Source: an uncultured Piscinibacter sp.
GTDB taxonomy: Bacteria > Pseudomonadota > Gammaproteobacteria > Burkholderiales > Burkholderiaceae_C
Direction of reading: 5' to 3'
Length of the DNA: 64,000 nt
Assembly: GCF_937952055.1 (NCBI RefSeq)
Contig: NZ_CALFYO010000025.1
Location: 62,001 to 126,000 of the forward strand
In this document: piece after piece, positions 45,425 through 53,983 of the stretch
Position numbering within the stretch: the first letter of the stretch is position 1
How the letters are laid out: the number at the start of each line of letters is the position of its first letter
Made by a program: the position numbers and the translations under genes
The notes under the pieces: model-generated
Databases searched by the model: none
Told to the model about the DNA's origin: nothing
What the model saw: only the letters and a program-made list of their open reading frames with translations

Positions 45425-46375
45425 TCACGGCTTCTTCAGCATCGTCGTGTAGTTGGTCGGCTGGAAGCTGTAGCCGCGGCCTTCGGCACGCAGCGTGCCG
45501 ATGCCGGGGAACGACAGGTGCGAGGCGCCGATGGCGTAGCCCTGCTTGGCGGCCTGCGCGAAGGCCTTGCGGCGCTGCGCGTAGGCGGCCTTCTGGTCGG
45601 TGTCGAACTGGATCGTCACCGCCGGGTTGGCGAACTGCACCGCCGCCACGTGCATCAGGTCGCCCCACAGCACCAGCTTCTTGCCCTGGCTCTCGACCAC
45701 GAAGTTGCGGTGTCCCTTGGTATGGCCGTGCGTGGCGACCGCCTTGATGCCCGGCACCAGTTCGATGTCGCCGCTGATCGGCTTGAAGCGGCCAGCGTCG
45801 ACATAGGGCTTCAGCGAGGCCTGCGCGCCCTGGAAGAAGCCCTTGGACTCCTTCGCCGCGGACTCGAGGTTGGCCGCGCTCAGCCAGAAGTCGGCGTCAG
45901 CCTGGTCGGCGCGCACCACGGCGTTGGGGAAGACCGCCTTGCCGTCCGCCGCGAGGCCGCCGACATGGTCCGGATGCATGTGCGTGATGTAGACCTCGTC
46001 GACCTGCTCGGGGCTGTAGCCCGCGGCCTGCAGATTGGCGACCAGCTTGCCCAGCGTCGGGCCGAACAGGCTGCCGGCGCCGGCGTCCACCAGCACCAGC
46101 TGCGTGCCGGTGTTGATCAGGTAGCCGTTGACCGAGGTCTCCAGCGGCAAGGCGAGGCGCCAGCGCGCCAGCGCCGACTGCACCTTCTTCGGCGTCGTGC
46201 GCTGCAGCAGCTGGTCGACGTGCAAGCCGACGGTGCCGTCGGACAGCGCGGTGACCTCGAAGTCGCCGAGCATCATGCGGTAGTAGCCGGGAGCCTGGGT
46301 CTGCAACTGCGGCGCACCCGCGTGGGCGAAGGGCGCGAGCGCCACCAGGCCTGCCAAGACGAACGATCGAACCAT
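45425..46375 (-). CDS. Secreted metallo-beta-lactamase-fold hydrolase
   Basis: 316 residues with signal peptide MVRSFVLAGLVALAPFAHAG. Zinc motif HMHPDHVGG, further ligands in VATHGHTKGH and LWGDLMH, and a late His in IGASHLSFPG. This subgroup contains AHL lactonases and other exported hydrolases (with LVDAGAGSLFGPTLGKLVANLQAAGY). The substrate could be a lactone; no resistance role is implied. Convergent with the efflux operon. Confidence 0.87.
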   Translation of the reverse strand: MVRSFVLAGLVALAPFAHAGAPQLQTQAPGYYRMMLGDFEVTALSDGTVGLHVDQLLQRTTPKKVQSALARWRLALPLETSVNGYLINTGTQLVLVDAGAGSLFGPTLGKLVANLQAAGYSPEQVDEVYITHMHPDHVGGLAADGKAVFPNAVVRADQADADFWLSAANLESAAKESKGFFQGAQASLKPYVDAGRFKPISGDIELVPGIKAVATHGHTKGHRNFVVESQGKKLVLWGDLMHVAAVQFANPAVTIQFDTDQKAAYAQRRKAFAQAAKQGYAIGASHLSFPGIGTLRAEGRGYSFQPTNYTTMLKKP

Positions 46376-46443
46376 GCGCTTCTCCTGTCGTTTCCGGGCT
46401 GCGCGCAGAATACGGCGATCCGGACTTTCCTGCTGGCGGCCGC

Positions 46444-47028
46444 TCAGCCGCGTTCGAACTTGAACACCGCCACGCTGGCCAGCAGGTTGGGCCAGCGGCG
46501 CACGACCTCGCCGTCCTGGATGCCGAACGAGTCGAGGATGCGCAGCCCATCCTTGCGCGCCAGCACCTCGAAGTCGGCATAGGTGCCGACGCGGATGTTC
46601 GGCGTGTCGTACCACTCGTAGGGCAGCGCCTTGGTCACCGGCATGCGGCCGATGGCCACACGCAGCCGGTTCGGCCAGTGCGCGAAATTGGGGAAGCTGA
46701 CGATGCCGATGCGGCCGACGCGCGCCGTTTCGCGCAGCATGCGCTCGGTGTTGCGCAGGTGCTGCAGGGTTTCAAGCTGCAGCACGACGTCGAAGCTCCT
46801 GTCCTCGAAGATGGCCAGCCCGTCCTCGAGGTTGAGCTGGATGACGTCCACCCCCCGGCGCGCGCACTCCAGCACGTTCGCGTCGGCGATCTCGACGCCG
46901 TAGCCGGTGCAGCCGCGATGTTCCTGCAGGTGGGCGAGCAGTTCGCCGCTGCCGCAGCCGAGGTCGAGCACGCGCGAGCCGTGCGGCACGAGCTCGGCGA
47001 TCAGTTCCAGGTCCCTCCTCTCGCTCAC
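46444..47028 (-). CDS. metW: Methionine biosynthesis protein MetW
   Basis: 194 residues from GTG, overlapping the metX stop (GTGA). Methyltransferase-like fold: VLDLGCGSGELLAHLQ, YGVEIADANV, IQLNLEDGL, FDVVLQLETLQHLRN and the family signature SFPNFAHWPNRLRV, PYEWYDTPNIRVGT. In many proteobacteria MetW pairs with MetX and is needed for full homoserine acyltransferase activity, which the coupling here supports. Confidence 0.95.
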   Translation of the reverse strand: MSERRDLELIAELVPHGSRVLDLGCGSGELLAHLQEHRGCTGYGVEIADANVLECARRGVDVIQLNLEDGLAIFEDRSFDVVLQLETLQHLRNTERMLRETARVGRIGIVSFPNFAHWPNRLRVAIGRMPVTKALPYEWYDTPNIRVGTYADFEVLARKDGLRILDSFGIQDGEVVRRWPNLLASVAVFKFERG

Positions 47029-48158
47029 GACAGCTCCCCGGCCAGGTTGTCGAAGCAGGCCCGCAGCACGCCGTGGTAGCGCGGATCCTCGAGCAGGAAG
47101 GCATCGTGGCCGTGCGGCGCGTCGATCTCCGCGTAGCTGACACGGTGGCGGTTGTCGAGCAGCGCCTTGACGATCTCGCGCGAGCGCGCCGGCGAGAAGC
47201 GCCAGTCGGTGGTGAAGCTGATCACCAGGTGGCGGCAGCGGGCGGCCGCGAAGGCGCGCGTGAGGTCGCCACCGTGTTCGCGCGCCGGGTCGAAGTAGTC
47301 GAGCGCGCGGGTGATCAGCAGGTAGGTGTTGGCGTCGAAGTACTCGCTGAACTTGTCGCCCTGGTGGCGCAGATAGCTCTCGATCTCGAACTCGATCTCC
47401 TGCGTGGAGTACCCGAGTTCCGCCGCGCGCAGGCTGCGGCCGAACTTCTTCTCCATCGCGTCGTCGGAGAGGTAGGTGATGTGGCCGATCATGCGCGCCA
47501 CGCGCAGGCCGCGCTTCGGGACCACGCCGTGTTCGTAGAAGTGGCCACCGTGGAAGTCGGGGTCGGTGACGATGGCACGGCGCGCCACCTCGTTGAAGGC
47601 GATGTTTTGCGCCGACAGGCTGGGCGCGGTGGCCACGGCGATGCACTGGCGCAGCCGGTCGGGGTAGCGCAGCGACCAGCTCAGCGCCTGCATGCCGCCC
47701 AGGCTGCCGCCGATCACCGCGGCGAGCTGCCGGATGCCCAGGCGGTCGAGCAGCCGCGCCTGCGCGTCGACCCAGTCCTCCACCGTGACCACCGGGAAGT
47801 CGGCGCCCCACACGCGGCCGGTGGCCGGATTGACCTGCATCGGCCCGGTGGAGCCGAAGCAGGACCCGGGGTTGTTCACGCCGATGACGAAGAAACGCTC
47901 GGTGTCCAGCGGCTTGCCGGGACCGACGAGGTTGTCCCACCACCCCTCGCTCTTCGGCTGCTCGGCGTAGCTGCCGGCGACGTGGTGCGACGCGTTCAGC
48001 GCGTGGCACACCAACACGGCATTGCTGCGGTCCGCGTTGAGCGTGCCGTATGTCTCGTAGACCAGCGTGTAGTCGGACAGGCTCGCGCCGCTCCTCAGCG
48101 GCAGCGGCTCGGCGAACTTCATCGCCTGCGGTTGCACATGGCCCAGCGATCCCATCAT
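47025..48158 (-). CDS. metX: Homoserine O-acyltransferase MetX
   Basis: 377 residues, alpha/beta-hydrolase fold. Nucleophile Ser152 in VIGGSLGGMQALSW; oxyanion residues in CHALNASHHV and NPGSCFGSTGP; Asp and His in TTDWRFSP and PHGHDAFLLE. It acylates homoserine (succinyl- or acetyl-; proteobacterial MetX with MetW is often succinyl). I chose ATG 48158. A longer GTG start at 48176 would lie inside a hairpin. A SAM-II-type riboswitch precedes the gene. Confidence 0.95.
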   Translation of the reverse strand: MMGSLGHVQPQAMKFAEPLPLRSGASLSDYTLVYETYGTLNADRSNAVLVCHALNASHHVAGSYAEQPKSEGWWDNLVGPGKPLDTERFFVIGVNNPGSCFGSTGPMQVNPATGRVWGADFPVVTVEDWVDAQARLLDRLGIRQLAAVIGGSLGGMQALSWSLRYPDRLRQCIAVATAPSLSAQNIAFNEVARRAIVTDPDFHGGHFYEHGVVPKRGLRVARMIGHITYLSDDAMEKKFGRSLRAAELGYSTQEIEFEIESYLRHQGDKFSEYFDANTYLLITRALDYFDPAREHGGDLTRAFAAARCRHLVISFTTDWRFSPARSREIVKALLDNRHRVSYAEIDAPHGHDAFLLEDPRYHGVLRACFDNLAGELS

Positions 48159-48172
48159 GCCCCAGAAGGAAG

Positions 48173-48206
48173 ACACCCGGCGCCGCCAAAGCGGAACGCC
48201 GGGTGT
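48173..48206 (-). terminator. Hairpin between the SAM riboswitch and metX (candidate attenuator)
   Basis: On the minus strand, arms ACACCCGGCG (48206-48197) and CGCCGGGTGT (48182-48173) pair perfectly. An inner CCGC/GCGG stem extends the structure. The RNA that follows is pyrimidine-rich (CUUCCUUCU), a weak U-tract. It starts 3 nt after the riboswitch and ends 14 nt before the metX ATG, so it can act as an intrinsic terminator or block ribosome entry. Confidence 0.65.
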
Positions 48207-48209
48207 GCG

Positions 48210-48264
48210 TCCTGTCTTTAGCTGAACTTATAGAGCGCTCGCAAGCCGGAACAAATCAGCGCTG
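48210..48264 (-). ncRNA. SAM-II riboswitch upstream of metX
   Basis: S-adenosylmethionine-sensing leader. On the minus strand, P1 is AGCGCU (48262-48257) pairing with AGCGCU (48238-48233). The conserved GAUUU directly follows the first P1 strand, UUGC lies at the end of the loop, and CAGCUAAAGACAGGA is in the 3' part (GCUAAA is the family's conserved pseudoknot strand). The order and spacing match the SAM-II class. When SAM binds, the pseudoknot forms and metX expression should fall. Recognised by eye; a covariance-model search was not run. Confidence 0.82.
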
Positions 48265-48270
48265 CTCGGA

Positions 48271-48276
48271 AGTATA
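48271..48276 (-). promoter_or_regulatory. -10 element of the metX promoter
   Basis: TATACT on the minus strand, placing the transcription start near 48264, exactly at the first base of the riboswitch. The -35 region would fall at the end of the upstream response-regulator gene and is not consensus. Confidence 0.6.
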
Positions 48277-48298
48277 GCGGCGGCGCCGCGAGCGGACC

Positions 48299-49174
48299 TC
48301 AGCCCAGCTCGCGGCTGGCCAGCGCCGCCGCGGCGGCGCGCGTCTCGACGCCGAGCTTTTCGAACACATGCTCGAGGTGCTTGTTGACGGTGCGCGGGCT
48401 CATGCCGAGGATCTCGGCGACGTCGCGGTTGGTCTTGCCCTTGGCGATCCACGACAGCACCTCGGTCTCGCGCGGCGTCAGCGCCGCGGTGGCGAGCCGC
48501 GAGGGCGCCGACTCGCCGGGCTCGTGCACGCGCAGCAGCCACATCGTCTCGCCCAGGCCGACCTCGCCGAGGCGGCGCGCCGCGAGCAGGCGGCCGTCGG
48601 GCGCGGCGCGCTCGATCTCGCCGGCCTGCGTCGCGCCCGCCATCAGCCACTCGATGCACGGCGTGTCGTCGGCGGTCGCGAAGAACTCGGCCAGCCAGCG
48701 CTGCGCCTGCGGCGAGCACCAGGCCGGACGACTGCGGGCATCGACCACCAGCACGCCGAGCCCGCCGACGTCGACCGCCTCGCGCGCGAGGCGCGCCACG
48801 CGTGCATTGCGCAGGTGCGTGGCCAGCCGCGCCAGCACTTCCTGCGCGCGCACCGGCTTGACGACGTAGTCCACGCTGCCGGCGGCGAAGCCGGCAACGA
48901 TATGCTCCGTCTCGGCCAGCCCGGTCATGAAGATCACCGGAATGTGCGCCCAGGCCGGCTGCGCCTTGATGCGGCGGCAGGTCTCGAAGCCGTCCATGCC
49001 GGGCATCAGCGCGTCGAGCAGGATCGCGTCGGGCACCACCAGTTCCAGCCGCTGCAGCGCCGACTCACCATCGGGCGCGACGAGCACGGTGTAGCCCTCG
49101 GCCTCCAGTTCGCGGCACAGCGCGCCGAGCGACTGCGGCGCGTCGTCGACGAGCAGGACGACATCCCGCGTCAT
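48299..49174 (-). CDS. LuxR-type response regulator paired with the permease-kinase
   Basis: 291 residues. Receiver domain with acidic pair DD near residues 10-11, phospho-acceptor Asp54 (ILLDALMPGMDGF), Thr in FMTGLAE and Lys in VVKPVRA. A middle segment (about 135-215) looks PAS-like (VGGLGVLVVDARSRPAWCSPQAQRWL). The C-terminal LuxR HTH (233-290) has LTPRETEVLSWIAKGKTNRDVAEILGMSPRTVNKHLEHVF. Its ATG overlaps the kinase stop (ATGA). It is the best candidate to bind the palindrome TACGTC-N4-GACGTA found upstream of the amide transporter and amidase; that link is inferred. Confidence 0.9.
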   Translation of the reverse strand: MTRDVVLLVDDAPQSLGALCRELEAEGYTVLVAPDGESALQRLELVVPDAILLDALMPGMDGFETCRRIKAQPAWAHIPVIFMTGLAETEHIVAGFAAGSVDYVVKPVRAQEVLARLATHLRNARVARLAREAVDVGGLGVLVVDARSRPAWCSPQAQRWLAEFFATADDTPCIEWLMAGATQAGEIERAAPDGRLLAARRLGEVGLGETMWLLRVHEPGESAPSRLATAALTPRETEVLSWIAKGKTNRDVAEILGMSPRTVNKHLEHVFEKLGVETRAAAAALASRELG

Positions 49175-52100
49175 GCCGTCTCCTCGTCGTGGCGCGGCAG
49201 CGAACGCTGCAGCCGCTCGATCATCTCGTTCCATGCGAAGCGCTCCACCAGTGCGCGCAAGTCACCCGCCGCGGCGGCGCGGTCGGGATGCTCCCGGGCG
49301 AGCCGCTCCAGCGCCAACACCAGCCCCTGACGGTGGCCGAGCCGCGCCAGGTGGATCAGCGCTCGCGCGTGCTCCTCGGGCACCTCGCACCGGCCCGCGG
49401 GGGCGTCCACCGCCCAGCTCGGCACGGCCAGCTCGGCCACCCATTCGAGCTGCAGCACGCGCTGCAGCCCGGCCAGCAGCTCCGACTCGATCACCGGCTT
49501 GTCGACGAATCCCTGCGCACCGGCCTCGGCCAGCTTGTCGGGCTGGTTCTCGAAGGCGTTGGCCGAGACCATCAGGATGGGCAGCGAAGCGAAGCCGGCG
49601 GCGCGGATGCGCCGCGCCGTCTCCCAACCATCGAGGTCGTCCATGGAGATGTCGAGCAGCACCGCATCGGGCCGCTGCTCGGCCACGCTCTGCAGGCACT
49701 CCGTGCCGCTGGCCGCCTCGCGGATGCGAAAGCCCAGCGGCAGCAGCATGCCGGCGAGCATCTGCCGCTGCGTCGGCTGGTCGTCCACCACCAGCAGCGT
49801 GCGCCGCACGCCGATGTAGCCGGTCACCGGCCGCCGCGGCACGCCGCGCTCGTTCGCCGTCTCGGCGGTCTCGCTGAGGTACAGGCGCACGGTGAAGGTG
49901 CTGCCCTGGCCGGGCACGCTCTTCACCGTCAGCTCGCCGCCCATCAGCTGGGTGAGCAGGTGGGTGATCGTCAGGCCCAGTCCGGTGCCCGCGTCGCCGG
50001 TGCGCCGTCCGGCGCTGCCTCGCTCGAAGGGCAGGAAGATGCGCTCCAGGTCCTGCTCTGCGATGCCGATGCCGGTGTCGATGACCTCGAAGCGTGCCAC
50101 CTCGCGGCTGTGATCCAGGCGCAGCGTGATGCCGCCCTTGTCGGTGAAGCGCACCGCGTTGCCCAGCAGGTTGACGAGGATCTGGCGCAGCCGCCGCGCG
50201 TCGGCGCGCACGCAGGCCGGCACGCGGCCCTCGGTCTGCAGCTCGAAGGCGAGGCCCTTGGCCGCCGCCTGCGGTGCGACCATGCCGACGATGTCGTCGA
50301 GGAACTCGCGCATCGACATCGGTGCGACGTCCAGGCGCAGCTTGCCGGCCTCGATGCGCGCGAGGTCGAGCAGGCCATCGATCAGGCCGTGCAGGTGCTC
50401 GCCGCTGCGGCGGATGGTGTCCACCGCCAGCCGCGGCTCGCCGTGCAGCCGCTCGTCCTTGAGCAGGATCTGCGTGTAGCCGAGGATGCTGTTCAGCGGC
50501 GTGCGCAGCTCGTGCGTCATGCCGGTCACGTAGCGCGTCTTCGCCTGGTTGGCGGCCTCGGCGAGGTCCTTGGCGCGCTGCAGTTCGGCGTCGGTGCGAC
50601 GGTGCGCCTCGATCTCGCGGGTGAGCAGCAGGTTCTGGCGATTCGACTCGTCCTCGGCCATGTGGCGGCTCTCGCTGCCCAGCACGATCCACCACGCGCC
50701 CACCGCGGCGGCCAGCGAGAGCAGCGCGAAGGCCTGCAGGAAGGGCTGGCGCAGGCCGGCCTGCGCGCCGGCGTGCAGTGCGCCCTGCTGCTCGTAGACC
50801 ACGCCGAGGATCACCGCCAGCAGCGCGAGCAGCGACACCACCACCACGAGGTAGTGCGCGACGCGGAAGTTGACCGCCTCGCTCAGCCGCTTGGGCAGCA
50901 GCCGGGCCAGCACCGCGCGCACCTGGTCGGCGGCGCGTGCATCCGTCTTGCAGCGGTCGTGGCAGCGCGATTCCAGCGTGCAGCACAGCGAGCAGATCGG
51001 TGCGCCATAGGCCGGGCAATGCGCCATGTCGTCCGACTCGAAGTGGTTCTCGCACACCGAGCATTGCACCGACTCGCCCGGCCTCCAATGCGCCGCCGGC
51101 TGGCGCGCCACGTAGTAGCGGCCGCGCGTCCACCAGGCCAGCAACGGCGAGGCGATCATCGAGGCCGACAGCGCGATGAACGGCGCATAGGCCTGTGCCA
51201 CCGGACCCATCGTGCCGGCATAGGCAGCCACCGACAGCGCGGTGGCGAACAGCATCGCGCCCATGCCCACCGGGTTGATGTCGTACAGGTGCGCGCGCTT
51301 GAACTCCACCGCACGCGGGCTCCAGCCCAGCGGCTTGTTGATGACCAGATCGGCCACCAGCGCGCCGACCCAGGCGATGGCCACGTTGCTGTACAGCCCG
51401 AGCACGCTCTCCAGCGCACCGAACACCCCCAGCGTCATCAGCAGCACCGCGATGAGCACGTTGAACACCAGCCAGACGACGCGGCCCGGATGGCTGTGCG
51501 TCAACCTCGCGAAGAAGTTCGACCAGGCCAGCGAGCCGGCGTAGGCGTTGGTCAGATTGATCTTCACCTGCGAGACGATGACGAACAGCACGGTGGCCGC
51601 CAGCACCCAGCGTGCATCGTCGAACAGGTAGGCATAGCCGGCCAGGTACATGTGCGTCGGCTCGATCGCGCGCTCGACGGGCAGTTGCTGCTGCAGCACC
51701 AGGAAGGCGAGGAAGGCGCCGCCGAGCATCTTCACCATGCCCGGGGCTATCCACCCCGGCCCGGCCACCAGCACCGCGGTCCACCAGCGCACGCGGTTGG
51801 ACTTCGTCTTCTCGGGCAGGAAGCGCAGGTAGTCGACCTGCTCGCCGATCTGCACGACCAGCGAGAAGGCGACGGTGGCAGCGGCGCCGAACATCAGCGC
51901 ATCGAAACCCGAGCTGCCCGACACACGCCCGGCCAGCGTGCCGAACTCGGCGAACTTGCCCGGGTCCTTGGCAAGCACCGCGGCATAGGGCAGCACGAAC
52001 AGGACGATCCACACCGGCTGCGTCCACAGCTGCAGCCGCGAGATCAGCGTGATGCCGTGCATCACCAGCGGCACCACGCCGAGCGAGGCGATCAGGTAGC

Positions 52101-52557
52101 ACACCGACAGCGGCCAGCCGGTGTACATCTCCAGCGCCAACGCGAGGATGGCGGCCTCCAGCGCGAAGAAGATGAAGGTGAAGCTGGCATAGATCAGCGA
52201 GGTCAGCGTCGAACCGAGGTAGCCGAAGCCGGCGCCGCGCGTCAGCAGGTCCATGTCCAGGCCGTACTTGGCCGCGTAGTAGCTGATCGGCAGGCCGGTG
52301 AGGAAGGTGATCAGCCCCACCACCAGGATCGCCCACATGGCGTTGGTGAAGCCGTAGCTCAGCGCGATGGCGCCGCCGATCGCCTCCAGCGCGAGGAACG
52401 AGGTGGCGCCGAACGCCGTGTTGGCGACGCGGAACTCGCTCCACTTGCGGAAGTGGCGCGGCGTGTAGCGCAGCGCGTAGTCCTCCAGCGTCTCGTCGGC
52501 GACCCAGCTGTTGTAGTCGCGACGGATGCGGAAGATCTTCTGCGGGGCGAGGGCCAT
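49171..52557 (-). CDS. NCS1-type permease fused to a hybrid sensor histidine kinase
   Basis: 1128 residues. Residues 1-480 form an NCS1 (purine/cytosine/allantoin) permease-like unit with about 12 helices, opening with FRKWSEFRVANTAFGATSFLALEAIGGAIA. A cysteine-rich stretch follows (C499, C502, C514, C522, C525, C526, C532, C536), then two more membrane helices (567-587, 607-627) and a coiled linker. HisKA has phospho-His682 (THELRTPLNS). HATPase has N-box NLLGNAVRF, DTGIGIAEQD and GTGLGLTITHLL. A receiver domain has Asp969 (VLLDIS). I chose ATG 52557; ATG 52650 would place the palindrome inside the gene. Divergent from the amide transporter, so it probably senses or transports an amide or urea-like ligand. 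Confidence 0.9.
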   Translation of the reverse strand: MALAPQKIFRIRRDYNSWVADETLEDYALRYTPRHFRKWSEFRVANTAFGATSFLALEAIGGAIALSYGFTNAMWAILVVGLITFLTGLPISYYAAKYGLDMDLLTRGAGFGYLGSTLTSLIYASFTFIFFALEAAILALALEMYTGWPLSVCYLIASLGVVPLVMHGITLISRLQLWTQPVWIVLFVLPYAAVLAKDPGKFAEFGTLAGRVSGSSGFDALMFGAAATVAFSLVVQIGEQVDYLRFLPEKTKSNRVRWWTAVLVAGPGWIAPGMVKMLGGAFLAFLVLQQQLPVERAIEPTHMYLAGYAYLFDDARWVLAATVLFVIVSQVKINLTNAYAGSLAWSNFFARLTHSHPGRVVWLVFNVLIAVLLMTLGVFGALESVLGLYSNVAIAWVGALVADLVINKPLGWSPRAVEFKRAHLYDINPVGMGAMLFATALSVAAYAGTMGPVAQAYAPFIALSASMIASPLLAWWTRGRYYVARQPAAHWRPGESVQCSVCENHFESDDMAHCPAYGAPICSLCCTLESRCHDRCKTDARAADQVRAVLARLLPKRLSEAVNFRVAHYLVVVVSLLALLAVILGVVYEQQGALHAGAQAGLRQPFLQAFALLSLAAAVGAWWIVLGSESRHMAEDESNRQNLLLTREIEAHRRTDAELQRAKDLAEAANQAKTRYVTGMTHELRTPLNSILGYTQILLKDERLHGEPRLAVDTIRRSGEHLHGLIDGLLDLARIEAGKLRLDVAPMSMREFLDDIVGMVAPQAAAKGLAFELQTEGRVPACVRADARRLRQILVNLLGNAVRFTDKGGITLRLDHSREVARFEVIDTGIGIAEQDLERIFLPFERGSAGRRTGDAGTGLGLTITHLLTQLMGGELTVKSVPGQGSTFTVRLYLSETAETANERGVPRRPVTGYIGVRRTLLVVDDQPTQRQMLAGMLLPLGFRIREAASGTECLQSVAEQRPDAVLLDISMDDLDGWETARRIRAAGFASLPILMVSANAFENQPDKLAEAGAQGFVDKPVIESELLAGLQRVLQLEWVAELAVPSWAVDAPAGRCEVPEEHARALIHLARLGHRQGLVLALERLAREHPDRAAAAGDLRALVERFAWNEMIERLQRSLPRHDEETA

Positions 52558-52596
52558 GGTGCCGATCCAGTCTGCAAGAAGCAGTCCCGCCTCGGC

Positions 52597-52612
52597 TACG
52601 TCGAATGACGTA
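52597..52612. promoter_or_regulatory. Palindromic operator TACGTC-N4-GACGTA (copy 1)
   Basis: Perfect 6-bp dyad with GAAT spacer in the region between the permease-kinase (ATG 52557) and the transporter operon (ATG 52724). With two flanking bases on each side it matches copy 2 at 61922-61937 at 19 of 20 positions. A class II activator site centred at -41 would put the start of transcription near 52645. Confidence 0.7.
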
Positions 52613-52723
52613 TTCGTGATGCGCACGCCCTCTCCTACCTTTGGCGCCATGCCGAAGCACCCAGCGACGCACAGCGTTGGTGCCCGGCGCACGGATTTGT
52701 CCTCAACCCGCCAGGAGAGCTGA

Positions 52724-53983
52724 ATGTCCCACGACCATGACCATGACCCGAAACTGCTGCAGCGCCGCCGCCTGCTGCAAGGCGCTGCCGCGCTGCCATT
52801 GGCCGGTCTGCCGGCCTGGGCGCTCGCGCAACAGTTCCCGACCGCGAAGGTGAACACCACCAAGCTGGCGATCACCGACACCGAGGTGACGGTCGGCCAG
52901 CTGCACTCGGCCACCGGCACGATGGCGATCAGCGAGACCGGTTCGATCCAGGCCGAGCAGCTCGCCATCGACCAGATCAACGCGATGGGCGGGATCCTCG
53001 GCCGCAAGATCAAGGTCATCAAGGAGGACGGCGCCAGCGACTGGCCGACCTTCGCCGAGAAGAGCAAGAAGCTGCTCGTCAACGACAAGGTCGCCGCGGT
53101 GTTCGGCTGCTGGACCAGCGCTTCGCGCAAGGCGGTGCTGCCGGTGTTCGAGAAGGAGAACGGCCTGCTGTACTACCCGACCTTCTACGAAGGCCTGGAG
53201 CAGAGCAAGAACGTCATCTACACCGGGCAGGAAGCGACGCAGCAGATCATCTACGGCCTGGACTGGGGCGCCAAGGAGAAGAAGGCCAAGACCTTCTTCC
53301 TGGTCGGCTCCGACTACATCTGGCCGCGCACCTCGATGAAGATCGCGCGCAAGCACATCGAGACGGTGGGCAAGCTCGGCAAGGTGGTCGGCGAGGAGTA
53401 CTACCCGCTGGGCAACACGAACTTCAACTCGCTGATCAACAAGATCAAGGTCGCCAAGCCGGACTGCATCTTCTGCGCGGTGGTCGGCGGCTCCAACGTC
53501 GCCTTCTACAAGCAGCTCAAGGCCGCCGGCATCACCGGCGACAAGCAGTTCCTGCTGACGCTGTCGGTTACCGAGGACGAGATGACCGGCGTGGGCGGCG
53601 AGAACTTCGCCGGCTTCTACTCGTCGATGAAGTACTTCCAGTCGCTGGACAACGAGAACAACAAGAAGTTCGTCGCCGCGTTCAAGGCCAAGTACGGCAA
53701 GGACGCGGTGATCGGCGACGTGACGCAGGCCGGCTACCTCGGCCCCTGGCTGTGGAAGGCGGCCGTCGAGAAGGCCGGCAGCTTCGACGTCGACAAGGTC
53801 GTCGCGGCCTCGCCCGGCATCGAGCTGAAGACGGCGCCGGAAGGCTACGTGAAGCTCGATGCGAACCACCACCTGTGGAGCAAGTCGCGCATCGCCATGG
53901 GCATGCCCGACGCGACCTTCAAGGTGGTCGCGGAGTCGCCCGAGCTGATCAAGCCGGATCCGTTCCCCAAAGGTTACCAGTGA
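52724..53983 (+). CDS. urtA: Urea/short-chain amide ABC transporter substrate-binding protein (UrtA/FmdD type)
   Basis: 419 residues. A His/Asp-rich start (SHDHDHD) and an Arg-rich n-region (LLQRRRLLQGAAALPLAG) precede a cleavage site ALAQQ; the RRR may be Tat-like. The mature protein is UrtA-like: VGQLHSATGTMAISE, AIDQINAMGGILGRKIKV, VFGCWTSASRKAVLPVFE, YYPTFYEGLEQSKN and GSDYIWPRTS. Shine-Dalgarno AGGAGAG. Because fmdA and an amidase are in the locus, the ligand may be formamide, acetamide or urea. First gene of the transporter operon. Confidence 0.92.
   Translation: MSHDHDHDPKLLQRRRLLQGAAALPLAGLPAWALAQQFPTAKVNTTKLAITDTEVTVGQLHSATGTMAISETGSIQAEQLAIDQINAMGGILGRKIKVIKEDGASDWPTFAEKSKKLLVNDKVAAVFGCWTSASRKAVLPVFEKENGLLYYPTFYEGLEQSKNVIYTGQEATQQIIYGLDWGAKEKKAKTFFLVGSDYIWPRTSMKIARKHIETVGKLGKVVGEEYYPLGNTNFNSLINKIKVAKPDCIFCAVVGGSNVAFYKQLKAAGITGDKQFLLTLSVTEDEMTGVGGENFAGFYSSMKYFQSLDNENNKKFVAAFKAKYGKDAVIGDVTQAGYLGPWLWKAAVEKAGSFDVDKVVAASPGIELKTAPEGYVKLDANHHLWSKSRIAMGMPDATFKVVAESPELIKPDPFPKGYQ

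Noticed and set aside
45425..46375. Annotating the metallo-beta-lactamase-fold protein as an antibiotic beta-lactamase
   Set aside because: The zinc motif HMHPDHVGG and overall sequence fit lactonase/hydrolase subgroups, not class B beta-lactamases.
49189..52608. A 1139-codon plus-strand open frame opposite the permease-kinase gene
   Set aside because: It is a mirror of the high-GC codon pattern of the real minus-strand gene; its translation is rich in Arg/His/Gln with no domain, while the minus strand encodes recognisable permease and kinase motifs.
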